From the NCBI GenBank assembly GCA_017447515.1, contig JAFSNG010000066.1, positions 1 to 34,508 on the forward strand: a stretch of DNA of 34,508 nt, in the 5' to 3' direction. The notes under the pieces are model-generated. The model did no database searches, was not told where the DNA came from, and saw only the letters and a program-made list of their open reading frames with translations. The stretch comes from Prevotella sp. (GTDB lineage Bacteria > Bacteroidota > Bacteroidia > Bacteroidales > Bacteroidaceae). Every line of letters begins with the position of its first letter. Positions within the stretch are counted from its first letter, which is position 1. A program made the translations under genes and the position numbers. Below are positions 24,952-33,693 of this stretch, in pieces.

Positions 24952-26964
24952 ATGAACGACAACAAAATTATGAACAAAGCAGCGGACAATATCCGTATCC
25001 TTGCTGCTTCAATGGTTGAGAAAGCCAAGTCAGGTCACCCCGGTGGTGCTATGGGTGGTGCAGATTTCATTAACACCTTGTATTCAGAATTCCTGATTTA
25101 CGATCCCGAGAATCCTTCTTGGCCGGGTCGTGACCGTTTCTTCCTCGATCCTGGTCACATGGCTCCCATGCTCTACAGCCAGCTCTGCCTCATCGGCAAA
25201 TACACGCTGGAAGACCTGAAGAACCTGCGTCAGTGGGGTTCAGTCACTCCCGGACACCCCGAGCGCGAGATTGAGCGCGGCATCGAGAACACCTCTGGTC
25301 CTCTCGGTCAGGGTCACTGCTTCGCCGTTGGTGCTGCCATCGCCGCTAAGTTCCTGAAGGCTCGTTTGGGCGACGTCATGGGTCAGACCATCTATGCCTA
25401 TATCTCTGACGGTGGCGTACAGGAGGAGATTTCTCAGGGTGCTGGCCGTATCGCTGGTAACTTGGGGCTTGACAACCTCATCATGTTCTACGACGCTAAC
25501 GACATCCAGCTTTCTACAAAGACTGAGGTGGTGACCTGCGAGGATACCGCCAAGAAGTACGAGGCTTGGGGCTGGTACGTTCAGAAGATTGACGGTAACA
25601 ACGTCGACCAGATCCGCGAGGCCATCAAGAACGCTCAGAAGGAGACCTCACGTCCTTCACTCATCATCGGTCATTGCGTCATGGGTAAGGGTGCCCGTAA
25701 GGCTGACAACACCTCTTACGAGAGCAATTGCGCTACTCACGGTGCTCCTCTCGGTGGCGATGCTTACATCAACACCATGAAGAACCTGGGTGCTGATCCT
25801 GAGAATCCATTCCAGATTTTCCCAGAGGTGAAGGAACTGTATGCAAAGCGTGCTGAGGAGCTGAAGAAGATCTGTGCTGAGCGCTATGCTGCCAAGGACG
25901 CATGGGCAAAGGCTAATCCTGAGAAGGCTGCCCAGATGGAAGAGTGGTTCAGCGGCAAGGCTCCGAAGATTGACTGGAGCAAGGTGGAGCAGAAGGCTGG
26001 CTCGGCTACTCGTAGCGCCAGTGCTGCTGTTCTCGGTCAGCTGGCTGAGCAGGTGCCCAACATGATTTGTGCTTCTGCCGACCTGAGCAATTCAGACAAT
26101 ACCAACGGCTTCCTGAAGAAGACTCACGACATCGTTCGTGGCGACTTCAGCGGTGCATTCTTCGAGGCTGGTGTGGCTGAACTCACCATGGCTTGCTGCT
26201 GCATCGGTATGGCCCTGCACGGTGGTGTCATCCCCGCTTGCGGTACCTTCTTCGTATTCTCTGACTACATGAAGCCCGCCGTTCGTATGGCTGCCCTCAT
26301 GGAACTGCCCGTGAAGTTCATCTGGACCCACGATGCCTTCCGCGTTGGTGAGGATGGTCCTACCCACGAGCCCGTTGAGCAGGAGGCACAGATCCGCCTG
26401 ATGGAGAAGCTGAAGAACCATCACGGCAAGAACTCTGTACTCGTCGTTCGTCCTGCCGATGCCGAGGAGACCACCGTTTGCTGGCGCATGGCTATGGAGA
26501 ATGTCGATACCCCGACAGCGCTCATCTTCTCTCGTCAGAACATCGAGATGCTGCCCGAGGGCAACGACTACAGCCAGGCTACCAAGGGTGCTTACATCGT
26601 TGCTGGTTCCGACGAGAACTACGACGTCATCCTGTTGGCTTCCGGTTCTGAGGTTTCTACGCTGGAGGCTGGTGCCAAGCTGTTGGCCGCCGACGGCATC
26701 AAGACACGCGTCGTCAGCGTTCCTTCCGAGGGTCTGTTCCGCAGCCAGCCGAAGGAGTATCAGCAGACTGTCCTGCCCGCAGGCAAGAAGAAGTTCGGTC
26801 TGACCGCTGGTCTGCCCGTCAACCTCGAAGGCCTGGTAGGTGCCGACGGTACCGTTTGGGGTCTCGAGAGCTTCGGCTTCTCTGCTCCTTACAAGGTGCT
26901 CGACGAGAAGCTCGGCTTCACTGGCCAGAACGTTTACGAACAGGTAAAGAAGCTTTTAGCATAA
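24952..26964 (+). CDS. tkt: Transketolase
   Basis: 670 residues, full length, three domains. It moves two-carbon units between sugar phosphates in the non-oxidative pentose phosphate pathway with thiamine diphosphate and Mg2+. Seen: AKSGHPGGAMGGADF, DPGHMAPMLYS, ENTSGPLGQGHCFAVGAAIA, the diphosphate region YISDGGVQEEISQGAGRIAG ending in DAND, and catalytic E410 in FEAGVAELTMA; the C-terminal part has RVVSVPSEGLFRSQP. The Gly-Asp-Gly of most family members reads Ser-Asp-Gly here. Codon use is strongly biased to the preferred set, as for a highly expressed gene. Its own -7 box and terminator mark a single-gene unit. Confidence 0.97.
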   Translation: MNDNKIMNKAADNIRILAASMVEKAKSGHPGGAMGGADFINTLYSEFLIYDPENPSWPGRDRFFLDPGHMAPMLYSQLCLIGKYTLEDLKNLRQWGSVTPGHPEREIERGIENTSGPLGQGHCFAVGAAIAAKFLKARLGDVMGQTIYAYISDGGVQEEISQGAGRIAGNLGLDNLIMFYDANDIQLSTKTEVVTCEDTAKKYEAWGWYVQKIDGNNVDQIREAIKNAQKETSRPSLIIGHCVMGKGARKADNTSYESNCATHGAPLGGDAYINTMKNLGADPENPFQIFPEVKELYAKRAEELKKICAERYAAKDAWAKANPEKAAQMEEWFSGKAPKIDWSKVEQKAGSATRSASAAVLGQLAEQVPNMICASADLSNSDNTNGFLKKTHDIVRGDFSGAFFEAGVAELTMACCCIGMALHGGVIPACGTFFVFSDYMKPAVRMAALMELPVKFIWTHDAFRVGEDGPTHEPVEQEAQIRLMEKLKNHHGKNSVLVVRPADAEETTVCWRMAMENVDTPTALIFSRQNIEMLPEGNDYSQATKGAYIVAGSDENYDVILLASGSEVSTLEAGAKLLAADGIKTRVVSVPSEGLFRSQPKEYQQTVLPAGKKKFGLTAGLPVNLEGLVGADGTVWGLESFGFSAPYKVLDEKLGFTGQNVYEQVKKLLA

Positions 26965-27007
26965 GTCACTAGTGATATACTGGTTTAATCCCTGTGTACA
27001 TTTAGAA

Positions 27008-27039
27008 TGAGCCCACCATCACGGTGGACTCATTTTTTT
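27008..27039 (+). terminator. Rho-independent terminator after tkt
   Basis: TGAG-C-CCACC (27008-27017), loop ATCAC, GGTGG-A-CTCA (27023-27032) with one mismatch, then seven T. Confidence 0.9.
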
Positions 27040-27040
27040 A

Positions 27041-27177
27041 TTACTGACCAGACTTGCCTTCATCCGTCGGCACCACAAGACCCTGCTTGGTCCAGTTCTT
27101 CAGCATCTGACGAACTTCATTCCAGGGTTCTTACCCAGCTTCACTTCACGTCGTTGTGCAATTACTTTAATAGCCAT
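27041..27177 (-). pseudogene. Frameshifted small gene remnant
   Basis: From ATG 27177 the minus strand reads MAIKVIAQRREVKLGKNPG, then a stop at 27100-27102 after 25 residues. From the middle, a second frame (out by one base) stays open to a stop at 27041-27043: NEVRQMLKNWTKQGLVVPTD and EGKSGQ. ATG to final stop is 137 bases, so a single inserted base near 27120-27125 (around the CCAGGG run) would give one 45-residue protein. The start resembles that of some Bacteroidales HU-like proteins (MAIKVIA), but this is too short to claim. Either a decayed small gene or a sequencing error; no matching promoter was found nearby. Confidence 0.5.
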
Positions 27178-27569
27178 AATTCAATCTAGTTAAAACTCTG
27201 TTTTGACTTTTCTTATGCTCAGCCATTCATGCGAGCATGATGGCATTCGCTTAATCGAAAAGTTTAGTTTTTGTGTTTGTAAATAAAATTAGTAATTCTC
27301 TCATTGTCGCCTTGTTTCGCTTCCAGAAGGACTGTTAAGGAAAACAATTGCTATAATTAATGCGTGCAATTTCTAGATTTAACCTTCGCAATTTTTACCT
27401 TTAAAGACCATTTGTCCGCTATTTCAATTTGACACTGCAAAGGTATGAACTTTTGATTGCCGTTCGCGGGCGGGTGCGTCGCAGTTAACATGTATTAACC
27501 AAATAATCGGACAAAAACGTAGGTTAGCTGAATTTTATTTCGTACCTTCGCAGGCAAATAAATAAAAGC
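27178..27569. other. AT-rich non-coding stretch
   Basis: 392 bases with no convincing gene on either strand. It holds a perfect inverted repeat TCATGC-GA-GCATGA (27227-27240), a minus-strand -7-like TACCTTTG (27438-27445) without a fitting -33 partner, and, at its right end, the likely promoter of the TonB-receptor-like gene. Nothing else recognised. Confidence 0.7.
27543..27550 (+). promoter_or_regulatory. Possible -7 box of the TonB-receptor-like gene
   Basis: TACCTTCG differs from the consensus at one base and lies 19 bases before the ATG at 27570. No -33 match at the expected distance. Confidence 0.4.
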
Positions 27570-29318
27570 ATGATGACTCCCTTAGTAAGACGCCTGCTAT
27601 GCATGATGCTCACTTGGACGGTGGGCACGGGGTGTCTTTGTGCGCAAGAGATAGTGGAGCAGCAGGGCAACCATTACATCATTCACGCTGATGCGCTAGA
27701 GCCTGATGCGGAGATGACGCTGCTCGACGTGTTGCAGATTTGTCCGGAATTCATGACCATCGACGGCAAGAGCATCACGGCCGACTTTGTGCTCACTATC
27801 GATGACATCTCCGTCGGTGGGAATTGGGAAGGCATGCTGCAGAACATCAAAGCCGTAGAACTCGATGAAGTACACATCTATAACTATTCGACAGTGGCCA
27901 ATGGCGACGATGGCATCTGTGGAGAAATCAACATTACGTTTCGGGATGCAGAACAGCGCGATGGGAAGATTGCCCTGACAGGCAGCACCTACGGTAATGG
28001 CAGGATGTTTGCCTCGTATGCCGAGAGTGGCGAAAAAGTAAGCGTAAGGGGTATGCTGAACACGGAGTTGCGCTATGGCAAGGGAAAAATCAATGATGGT
28101 ATGCGTATCACTTCGCGCAGAGGAATAGAAAACGCAACGGCATTCCTGAACTGGCAACCGACGGAGCGCGACAAACTGGAATTCAAGCTGATACAAGGTT
28201 ATCTAGATCAGGCCAACTGTTTCTATACTGACGGGGAATCAGGGAAGGAGGCAACCCGCGAACGGCTTGGGGATTTTTCGGCTACCTACAAGCGGGAACT
28301 GAACGACCGTGGGGCTTATCTCTACTTAGAAGGCGGGCTTAACTATATGAATGTGACGGAAAACACGTTGGACATACAGACCTGGGCACCCATCTGGAAT
28401 GTTGAAGCAGGATTCCCGCTCTTTACGGACCACCTGACGGTAACAGCAGGTTGGGAAATAGACTACATCAGTAATGAAACCAAGACCATCGACCGGGAGC
28501 AATATCTCTACAACGACCTCTATCTGCAATTCGACTATGAGCAGGGGCCATGGATTCTGACCGTTGGCGACCGACTGAGACTGATTGGTATCTGGGACAA
28601 GTTCGAAACCAACATGGAAGCAGGCCAACAAGAATGGTCGCACTATCGTAACGACCATGCACTCCACGCGAGTGTAGGTTACAAGACGGGGCGACACTTT
28701 CTGCAAGGCAACTTAGGACGTAATTTCTACACGCCCTCGGTAAGTGATTTCTTCCATATGGAAGAACATACCAACCTGCGTCTGTATACCACAGATTTCA
28801 AAGACAACCTCGTCTGGCAGGTGGAGGCGCGCTATGCCTATCAAACACCAAAACTGTTCGCGTCAGCCAGTCTGCTCCATCAATGGAAGAAAGACGGAAC
28901 TGCCGGCAACGGACAGGTGACTGGCATCAGGACTTCGGCCACCTTGCACCACGGAGCGCTAAGGCTCACGGCAGGTGTGGATTATTATCACCAGCGGGTA
29001 GATGAAGGAATTTTTAGCGCCGGCTTCAACGAGAATTTCTATCATCTGAAACTGGCACCTACGCTGTGCCTCGGTGGCGGCTGGCGACTGTCATCGCAGC
29101 TGCTTTACAGTAGCCGTAAGAGACGGTACGATGAGCATCCCTGGCTCTATGCCTCTCTCAAGGTGAACAAAGACCTGGGGCGCTACTGCAATGTGTTTGC
29201 CGATTTCCACGACATAGCAGGCTCGCCTATAGCATTGGCGGCTGACCTCAGCGGCTATTACAAGAACCGCGCCCTCACCATCGGCATTACGGTCTACCCC
29301 TTCCGCAAAGGTAAATGA
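27570..29318 (+). CDS. Short TonB-dependent-receptor-like outer-membrane protein
   Basis: 582 residues with a signal peptide ending near CLCAQ. Residues about 40-130 look like a plug domain (LLDVLQICPEFMTIDGKS, LTIDDISVGGNWEGMLQNIK, VHIYNYSTVANGDDGICGEI), that is, the VLQ-P-x-hydrophobic-x-G, then VEV-ILNGP-type pattern in a degraded form. The rest is a beta-barrel with strand repeats (GAYLYLEGGLNYMNV, HALHASVGYKTGRHFLQGNL, ALRLTAGVDYYHQRV) ending GITVYPFRKGK. It lacks the N-terminal carboxypeptidase-like domain and is far shorter than SusC-type receptors (about 1000). No SusD or TonB-box is seen. Substrate unknown. It may be a decayed or simplified receptor. It converges on glmS, 18 bases apart. 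Confidence 0.75.
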   Translation: MMTPLVRRLLCMMLTWTVGTGCLCAQEIVEQQGNHYIIHADALEPDAEMTLLDVLQICPEFMTIDGKSITADFVLTIDDISVGGNWEGMLQNIKAVELDEVHIYNYSTVANGDDGICGEINITFRDAEQRDGKIALTGSTYGNGRMFASYAESGEKVSVRGMLNTELRYGKGKINDGMRITSRRGIENATAFLNWQPTERDKLEFKLIQGYLDQANCFYTDGESGKEATRERLGDFSATYKRELNDRGAYLYLEGGLNYMNVTENTLDIQTWAPIWNVEAGFPLFTDHLTVTAGWEIDYISNETKTIDREQYLYNDLYLQFDYEQGPWILTVGDRLRLIGIWDKFETNMEAGQQEWSHYRNDHALHASVGYKTGRHFLQGNLGRNFYTPSVSDFFHMEEHTNLRLYTTDFKDNLVWQVEARYAYQTPKLFASASLLHQWKKDGTAGNGQVTGIRTSATLHHGALRLTAGVDYYHQRVDEGIFSAGFNENFYHLKLAPTLCLGGGWRLSSQLLYSSRKRRYDEHPWLYASLKVNKDLGRYCNVFADFHDIAGSPIALAADLSGYYKNRALTIGITVYPFRKGK

Positions 29319-29336
29319 AACGAAGCTTATTTGTTA

Positions 29337-31181
29337 TTACTCAACCGTGACGGACTTCGCAAGGTTGCGGGGCTGGTCGACATTCTTGCCCTTGCAGACG
29401 GCGACGTGGTAAGCGAGCAGTTGCAGGGGGATGGTGGCCACGAGCGGTTCGAGGCACTCCAACACGTCGGGCAGCTCGATGACCTCGTCGGCAATCTTCG
29501 AGATGGTGTCGTCGCCCTTCGAGACGAGTGCAATGACGCGACCCTGGCGGGCCTTGATTTCCTGAATGTTCGAGAGCACCTTCTCGTACATGGCGTTATG
29601 TGTTGCTATAACCACGACGGGCATGTCACTGTCAATCAGTGCGATAGGTCCGTGCTTCATCTCGGCGGCGGGATAGCCCTCGGCATGGATATAGGATATC
29701 TCCTTCAGTTTCAGTGCGCCCTCCAAAGCCACGGGATAGGAGAATCCGCGACCGAGATAGAGGAAGTTATGCGCGTAGGTAAAGGTACGTGCGAGATCGC
29801 GCACCTTGTCGTTGGTCTTCAACACCTCGCGGATGATATTGGGAATGTTGTTCAGTTCGCGAACCACACGCAGGTATTCCTGGCGGTCGATGGTGCCCTT
29901 GGCCTCGCCCATGGCCAGTGCAATCATGGTGAGCACGGTGACCTGACCCGTGAAGGCCTTCGTAGAAGCGACACCAATCTCAGGACCTACGTGGATGTAG
30001 GTACCAGTATCGGTAGCGCGTGGAATGGACGAGCCGATGGCGTTGCAGATGCCGTAGATGAAGGCACCTTTCTCCTTGGCCAGCTGGATGGCGGCCAGCG
30101 TGTCGGCGGTCTCACCCGACTGCGAGATAGCGATGACCACGTCGTCCTTAGTGACTACGGGGTTGCGATAGCGGAACTCGGAGGCGTACTCCACTTCACA
30201 GGGAATGCGGCAGAACGTCTCGAAGAGCTGCTTGCCAATGAGTCCGGCATGCCACGACGTTCCGCAGGCGACAATGACGATGCGCTTGGCCTGCAGGAGC
30301 TGGCGACGGAAGTCGATGAGCGCCGAGAGCGTCACGTGGTCGCCCTCGACATTGATGCGTCCGCGCATGCAGTTGGTGAGGCACTCAGGTTGTTCGAAAA
30401 TTTCCTTAAGCATGAAGTGCTCGTAACCACCCTTTTCTATCTGTCCGAGGTCGATGTCGACCTTCTTCACCTTCAACTCCTGTTCCTCGCCAAGAATACT
30501 CATCACATGTACGTCCTCGCCCAGTCGGATAACGGCAATATTTCCGTCCTCGAGATACACCACCTTGTCGGTATATTCGATGATGGGGCTGGCATCGGAA
30601 CCGAGGAAGAATTCCCCGTCGCCAATACCAACCACAAGGGGACTCTGCTTGCGGGCGGCAACGATTTGCGTGGGGTCGCGCTTGTCGACAATGGCAATGG
30701 CATAGGCTCCGATGACCTGATAGAGTGCCACCTGAACAGCCTCGAGCAGCGACAGGTTTTTCTTCACCATGATATACTCCACGAGCTGTACCAGCACCTC
30801 GGTATCGGTGTCGCTTTTGAACTCGACACCCTTGGCCTGGAGTTTCTGCTTAATGTCAGCATAATTCTCAATGATTCCGTTGTGGATGATAGCCAGATTA
30901 TGGCTCTGCGAATAGTGCGGGTGGGCATTGCGTGCCGAGGGTTCGCCGTGGGTGGCCCAACGCGTGTGGGCGATACCGATAGTGCCACTGACATCCTTGT
31001 CGCTGCAATACTCCGTCAGGTTGTCGACCTTGCCCTTCGCCTTGTAGACGTTCAGCTGACCGTCAGGGTTGATGAGTGCTACACCTGCCGAGTCGTAACC
31101 ACGATACTCGAGCCTACGAAGTCCCTTAATCAAAATAGGATAAGCTTCCTGCTTTCCTATGTATCCAACTATTCCACACAT
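29337..31181 (-). CDS. glmS: Glutamine-fructose-6-phosphate aminotransferase (isomerising)
   Basis: 614 residues. It makes glucosamine 6-phosphate from fructose 6-phosphate and glutamine, the entry to peptidoglycan and lipopolysaccharide amino sugars. The N-terminal nucleophile is Cys2 (MCGIVGYIGKQ), with RRLEYRGYDSAGVAL and HTRWATHGEPS in the glutaminase domain, then two SIS domains (ACGTSWHAGLIGKQLFE, SQSGETADTLAA) and the C-terminal LAKSVTVE. All conserved residues are in place. It has its own promoter and a leader of about 30 bases; no glmS ribozyme is seen there (the leader is too short). Confidence 0.97.
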   Translation of the reverse strand: MCGIVGYIGKQEAYPILIKGLRRLEYRGYDSAGVALINPDGQLNVYKAKGKVDNLTEYCSDKDVSGTIGIAHTRWATHGEPSARNAHPHYSQSHNLAIIHNGIIENYADIKQKLQAKGVEFKSDTDTEVLVQLVEYIMVKKNLSLLEAVQVALYQVIGAYAIAIVDKRDPTQIVAARKQSPLVVGIGDGEFFLGSDASPIIEYTDKVVYLEDGNIAVIRLGEDVHVMSILGEEQELKVKKVDIDLGQIEKGGYEHFMLKEIFEQPECLTNCMRGRINVEGDHVTLSALIDFRRQLLQAKRIVIVACGTSWHAGLIGKQLFETFCRIPCEVEYASEFRYRNPVVTKDDVVIAISQSGETADTLAAIQLAKEKGAFIYGICNAIGSSIPRATDTGTYIHVGPEIGVASTKAFTGQVTVLTMIALAMGEAKGTIDRQEYLRVVRELNNIPNIIREVLKTNDKVRDLARTFTYAHNFLYLGRGFSYPVALEGALKLKEISYIHAEGYPAAEMKHGPIALIDSDMPVVVIATHNAMYEKVLSNIQEIKARQGRVIALVSKGDDTISKIADEVIELPDVLECLEPLVATIPLQLLAYHVAVCKGKNVDQPRNLAKSVTVE

Positions 31182-31219
31182 AGTTTCTTTATCGTTATGT
31201 CATGTTTTGTTTTCGGGTG

Positions 31220-31251
31220 CAAAGGTAAGTTTTTTGGGGGAAACAGCCAAA
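31220..31251 (-). promoter_or_regulatory. glmS promoter
   Basis: Minus-strand TTTG (31248-31251), 20-base spacer, TACCTTTG (31220-31227); full consensus, 38 bases before the start codon. Confidence 0.75.
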
Positions 31252-31263
31252 AAATAAAGCGTT

Positions 31264-31297
31264 TTTTTGGATTTTGCTCGCTTATTCGTTACTTTTC
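31264..31297 (+). repeat. Degenerate upstream copy of the purU promoter sequence
   Basis: ATTTTGCTCGCTTATTCGT at 31271-31289 is identical to 31356-31374 in the purU promoter, 85 bases on. It is preceded by TTTGG and followed by TACTTTTC, a degraded -7 box. It looks like a duplicated promoter that lost its -7 sequence. Confidence 0.75.
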
Positions 31298-31349
31298 GCG
31301 TTGCGAGAAGGTACTTTCGCTCGAAAATACAAAGAAAAACAAGTTTTCC

Positions 31350-31381
31350 TTTGGTATTTTGCTCGCTTATTCGTACCTTTG
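31350..31381 (+). promoter_or_regulatory. purU promoter (shared promoter family)
   Basis: TTTG (31350-31353), 20-base spacer, TACCTTTG (31374-31381), 40 bases before the purU ATG. The spacer contains TTTTGCTCGCTTATTCG, nearly the same as in the DUF4375 promoter at 10896-10926. Confidence 0.8.
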
Positions 31382-31421
31382 CAGCCATTATTAATAAATT
31401 AATAATAATTGGAGAAAGAAA

Positions 31422-32285
31422 ATGAAACCAACCGCAATTTTGCTTCTGCACTGTCCTGACCAGCAGGGCATCATCTCAGAAGTGACCAGATTTATCACCG
31501 ACAACAAAGGGAACATCGTCTACCTGGATCAGTATGTCGACCGGGTGGAAGGCATGTTCTTTATGCGCATAGAATGGGAACTCGACGGATTTCTGATTCC
31601 CCGCGACAAGCTATACGACTACATCACCACACTGTACGCCCAGCGCTACAAGATGAAGTTCAGCCTTTACTACAGCGACAAGCGCCCACGCATGGCTATC
31701 TTCGTCTCGAAAATGAGCCACTGTCTGTACGACCTGCTGGCGCGCTGGAAGGCCGGAGAGTTCGACTGCGACATTCCGTGCATCGTCTCGAACCACGAGG
31801 ATTTGCGCTATGTGGCCGAGCAGTTCGGCATTCCCTACTACGTGTGGAGCATCAAGAAAGACCATTCGAACAAGGCCGAGGTGGAACAGGCTGAGATGGA
31901 CCTGCTGAAGAAGGAGGACATCTCGTTCATCGTGCTGGCGCGCTATATGCAGATTATCTCGGACGAGATGATTGCCGAATATCCGCACCACATCATCAAC
32001 ATCCACCACTCGTTCCTGCCCGCCTTCATCGGCGCCAAGCCCTATCATCAGGCTTACGAGCGCGGCGTGAAGATTATCGGTGCGACGAGCCATTACGTGA
32101 CGGCCGAACTGGATGCCGGTCCCATCATCGAACAAGATGTAACGCGCATCACGCACAAGGACACGCCCGAGAGCCTGGTGCTGAAAGGCAAGGACTTGGA
32201 GAAGATTGTGCTGAGCCACGCCGTCAGCAAGCACATCCAGCGCAAAATCCTGACGTATAAGAACAAAACAATAATATTTAGTTAA
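31422..32285 (+). CDS. purU: Formyltetrahydrofolate deformylase
   Basis: 287 residues. It hydrolyses 10-formyl-tetrahydrofolate to formate and tetrahydrofolate, adjusting one-carbon pools and supplying formate for purine synthesis. N-terminal ACT domain (ILLLHCPDQQGIISEVTRFI), then the formyltransferase fold with catalytic N193 and H195 in IINIHHSFLPAF and D231 in ELDAGPIIEQD. Length is normal. It is the first gene of a run with hisH-hisA-hisF-hisI(E); hisH follows 31 bases later. Histidine and purine synthesis share AICAR and one-carbon units, so this arrangement makes sense. Confidence 0.95.
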   Translation: MKPTAILLLHCPDQQGIISEVTRFITDNKGNIVYLDQYVDRVEGMFFMRIEWELDGFLIPRDKLYDYITTLYAQRYKMKFSLYYSDKRPRMAIFVSKMSHCLYDLLARWKAGEFDCDIPCIVSNHEDLRYVAEQFGIPYYVWSIKKDHSNKAEVEQAEMDLLKKEDISFIVLARYMQIISDEMIAEYPHHIINIHHSFLPAFIGAKPYHQAYERGVKIIGATSHYVTAELDAGPIIEQDVTRITHKDTPESLVLKGKDLEKIVLSHAVSKHIQRKILTYKNKTIIFS

Positions 32286-32290
32286 GAACA

Positions 32291-32317
32291 ACGGATTTGA
32301 CGGATTAAACGGATTTA
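32291..32317 (+). repeat. 9-base tandem repeat before hisH
   Basis: Three in-register units of ACGGATTnn (TG, AA, TA), the last sharing its final A with the hisH start codon. It fills the gap between purU and hisH. Confidence 0.8.
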
Positions 32318-32952
32318 TGAACGTAGCGATAGTCAAATATAACGCAGGAAATATCTATTCGGTGGTGAACGCACTGAAGCGGCTGGGCATTGAACCCCTG
32401 CTGACGGACGATGCCGAGCAACTGAAAAAGGCCGACAGGGTGTTGTTCCCCGGACAGGGCCATGCCGGCGAGGCGATGAGCTATTTGAAGGCACGGCGAC
32501 TGGATGAGGTCATCCGCGACCTTCGTCAACCCGTGTTCGGCATCTGCGTTGGTCAGCAACTGTTGTGCCGTCATTCTGAGGAGGGCGACACGCAGTGCAT
32601 CGGTATTTTCGATGCCGAGGTGAAGCGTTTCCAACCTCAGCGCCACGAGGACAAGGTGCCGTGCATGGGGTGGAATGAGTTGGATGTAAGATGTCAGATG
32701 ACTGATGGAAGATGTGGAGGCGTTGACCCGTTGATGGAAGGTCTGGGTGAGCATCCTTACGTGTATTTTGTCCATAGCTTCTACGTGCCGACGTGTGCAG
32801 ACACCATTGCCACCGCCGACTACATCCTACCCTACTCTGCCTCGATGCACAAGGATAATTTCTATGCCTGCCAGTTCCACCCCGAAAAGAGTGGCAAGGT
32901 GGGCGAAAGAATCTTGGAGAATTTTCTCCAATTGACAACTGATAATGTATAA
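32317..32952 (+). CDS. hisH: Imidazole glycerol phosphate synthase, glutaminase subunit
   Basis: 211 residues. HisH supplies ammonia from glutamine to HisF for ring closure in histidine synthesis. The catalytic triad is C77 (GICVGQQLLC), H188 and E190 (CQFHPEKSG). N-terminal MNVAIVKYNAGNIYSVVNAL is the standard start. Residues 123-134 (DVRCQMTDGRCG) come from a 7-base repeat and look like an insertion in a surface loop after MGWNEL. HisA, HisF and HisI(E) follow. Two extra cysteines lie in the insert. Confidence 0.95.
   Translation: MNVAIVKYNAGNIYSVVNALKRLGIEPLLTDDAEQLKKADRVLFPGQGHAGEAMSYLKARRLDEVIRDLRQPVFGICVGQQLLCRHSEEGDTQCIGIFDAEVKRFQPQRHEDKVPCMGWNELDVRCQMTDGRCGGVDPLMEGLGEHPYVYFVHSFYVPTCADTIATADYILPYSASMHKDNFYACQFHPEKSGKVGERILENFLQLTTDNV
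32683..32717 (+). repeat. Heptanucleotide repeat inside hisH
   Basis: Five 7-base units in register, each GATGnnn (TAA, TCA, ACT, GAA, TGG). They encode residues 123-134 of HisH. Gain or loss of one unit would shift the reading frame. Confidence 0.85.
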
Positions 32953-32963
32953 TAGACAATGAA
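32929..32963 (+). repeat. Heptanucleotide repeat at the hisH-hisA junction
   Basis: Five 7-base units in register, CAATTGA, CAACTGA, TAATGTA, TAATAGA, CAATGAA. They span the hisH stop codon (32950-32952) and the hisA start codon (32959). Confidence 0.75.
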
Positions 32964-33693
32964 GATAGAACTGATTCCGGCGATTGACATCATTGGAGGC
33001 CAGTGCGTACGACTGACCAAGGGCAACTACGACCAGAAGACGGTCTACGGTGAACCCCTTGAAATGGCTCAGGAGTTTGAGCGCATCGGATTCCGGCGGC
33101 TCCACATGGTGGACCTCGACGGTGCCAAGTCGAAGCACATCGTCAACGGTTCAGTACTCCGCCGTGTCTCGACGGACACTCAACTCGTGATTGACTTCGG
33201 CGGAGGCATCAAGACCGATGCCGACCTGGAGGAAGCCTTCCGTTGCGGTGCCCAGATGGTGACGGTGGGAAGCATTGCCGTCACAAGGCCCGAACTGTTT
33301 ATGGGCTGGCTCGAGAAGTACGGCCCGGAACGGATGATTCTGGGAGCCGACGTGCGCAACGGAAAAATCAGCATCAACGGATGGAAAGAGGACTCCGAGG
33401 AGGACCTGTTGCCATTCCTGAAGAAATACATCGATGCCGGCGTCAAGAACGTGCTGTGTACGGAGATATCGAAGGACGGCACGCTGGCAGGCCCTGCCAT
33501 TGAGTTATATAGTAAGGTGATGGAGGCCTATCCCCAGTTGCATCTCATTGCATCGGGGGGCGTCAGTAGCATCGACGACATCAAGGCCTTAGACCAGGCC
33601 GGAATACCAGCTGTTGTCTTCGGCAAGGCCATCTATGAAGGTCGTATTGACCTGACGGAGTTAAAGAAGTTAGAGGAAGTTAGAAGAAGCTAG
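32959..33693 (+). CDS. hisA: Phosphoribosyl-formimino-AICAR-phosphate isomerase
   Basis: 244 residues. It isomerises ProFAR to PRFAR, the step before HisHF. TIM barrel with catalytic Asp pair D10 ([10 protein letters not shown]) and D131 (LGADVRNG), phosphate loops [11 protein letters not shown] and [11 protein letters not shown], and [14 protein letters not shown]. The start follows the hisH stop by six bases and the stop is eight bases before hisF. The last ten residues ([10 protein letters not shown]) are encoded by a tandem repeat and probably are not part of the fold. Confidence 0.95.
   Translation: MKIELIPAIDIIGGQCVRLTKGNYDQKTVYGEPLEMAQEFERIGFRRLHMVDLDGAKSKHIVNGSVLRRVSTDTQLVIDFGGGIKTDADLEEAFRCGAQMVTVGSIAVTRPELFMGWLEKYGPERMILGADVRNGKISINGWKEDSEEDLLPFLKKYIDAGVKNVLCTEISKDGTLAGPAIELYSKVMEAYPQLHLIASGGVSSIDDIKALDQAGIPAVVFGKAIYEGRIDLTELKKLEEVRRS

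Noticed and set aside
26966-26975. Palindrome TCACTAGTGA just after the tkt stop
   Set aside because: A 10-base palindrome is expected by chance in this length and shows no loop or T-tract; the real terminator is at 27008-27039.
27438-27445. A minus-strand promoter for the gene remnant
   Set aside because: The -7 match has no -33 partner at 19-21 bases and lies about 260 bases before the remnant's start.
31182-31219. glmS ribozyme in the glmS leader
   Set aside because: The leader is only about 30 bases and has no ribozyme core; the ribozyme is known mainly from Firmicutes.
29331-31394. A 687-codon open frame antisense to glmS
   Set aside because: glmS is unambiguous on the other strand. 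The antisense frame stays open because of the codon bias of glmS, and its peptide has no recognisable domain.
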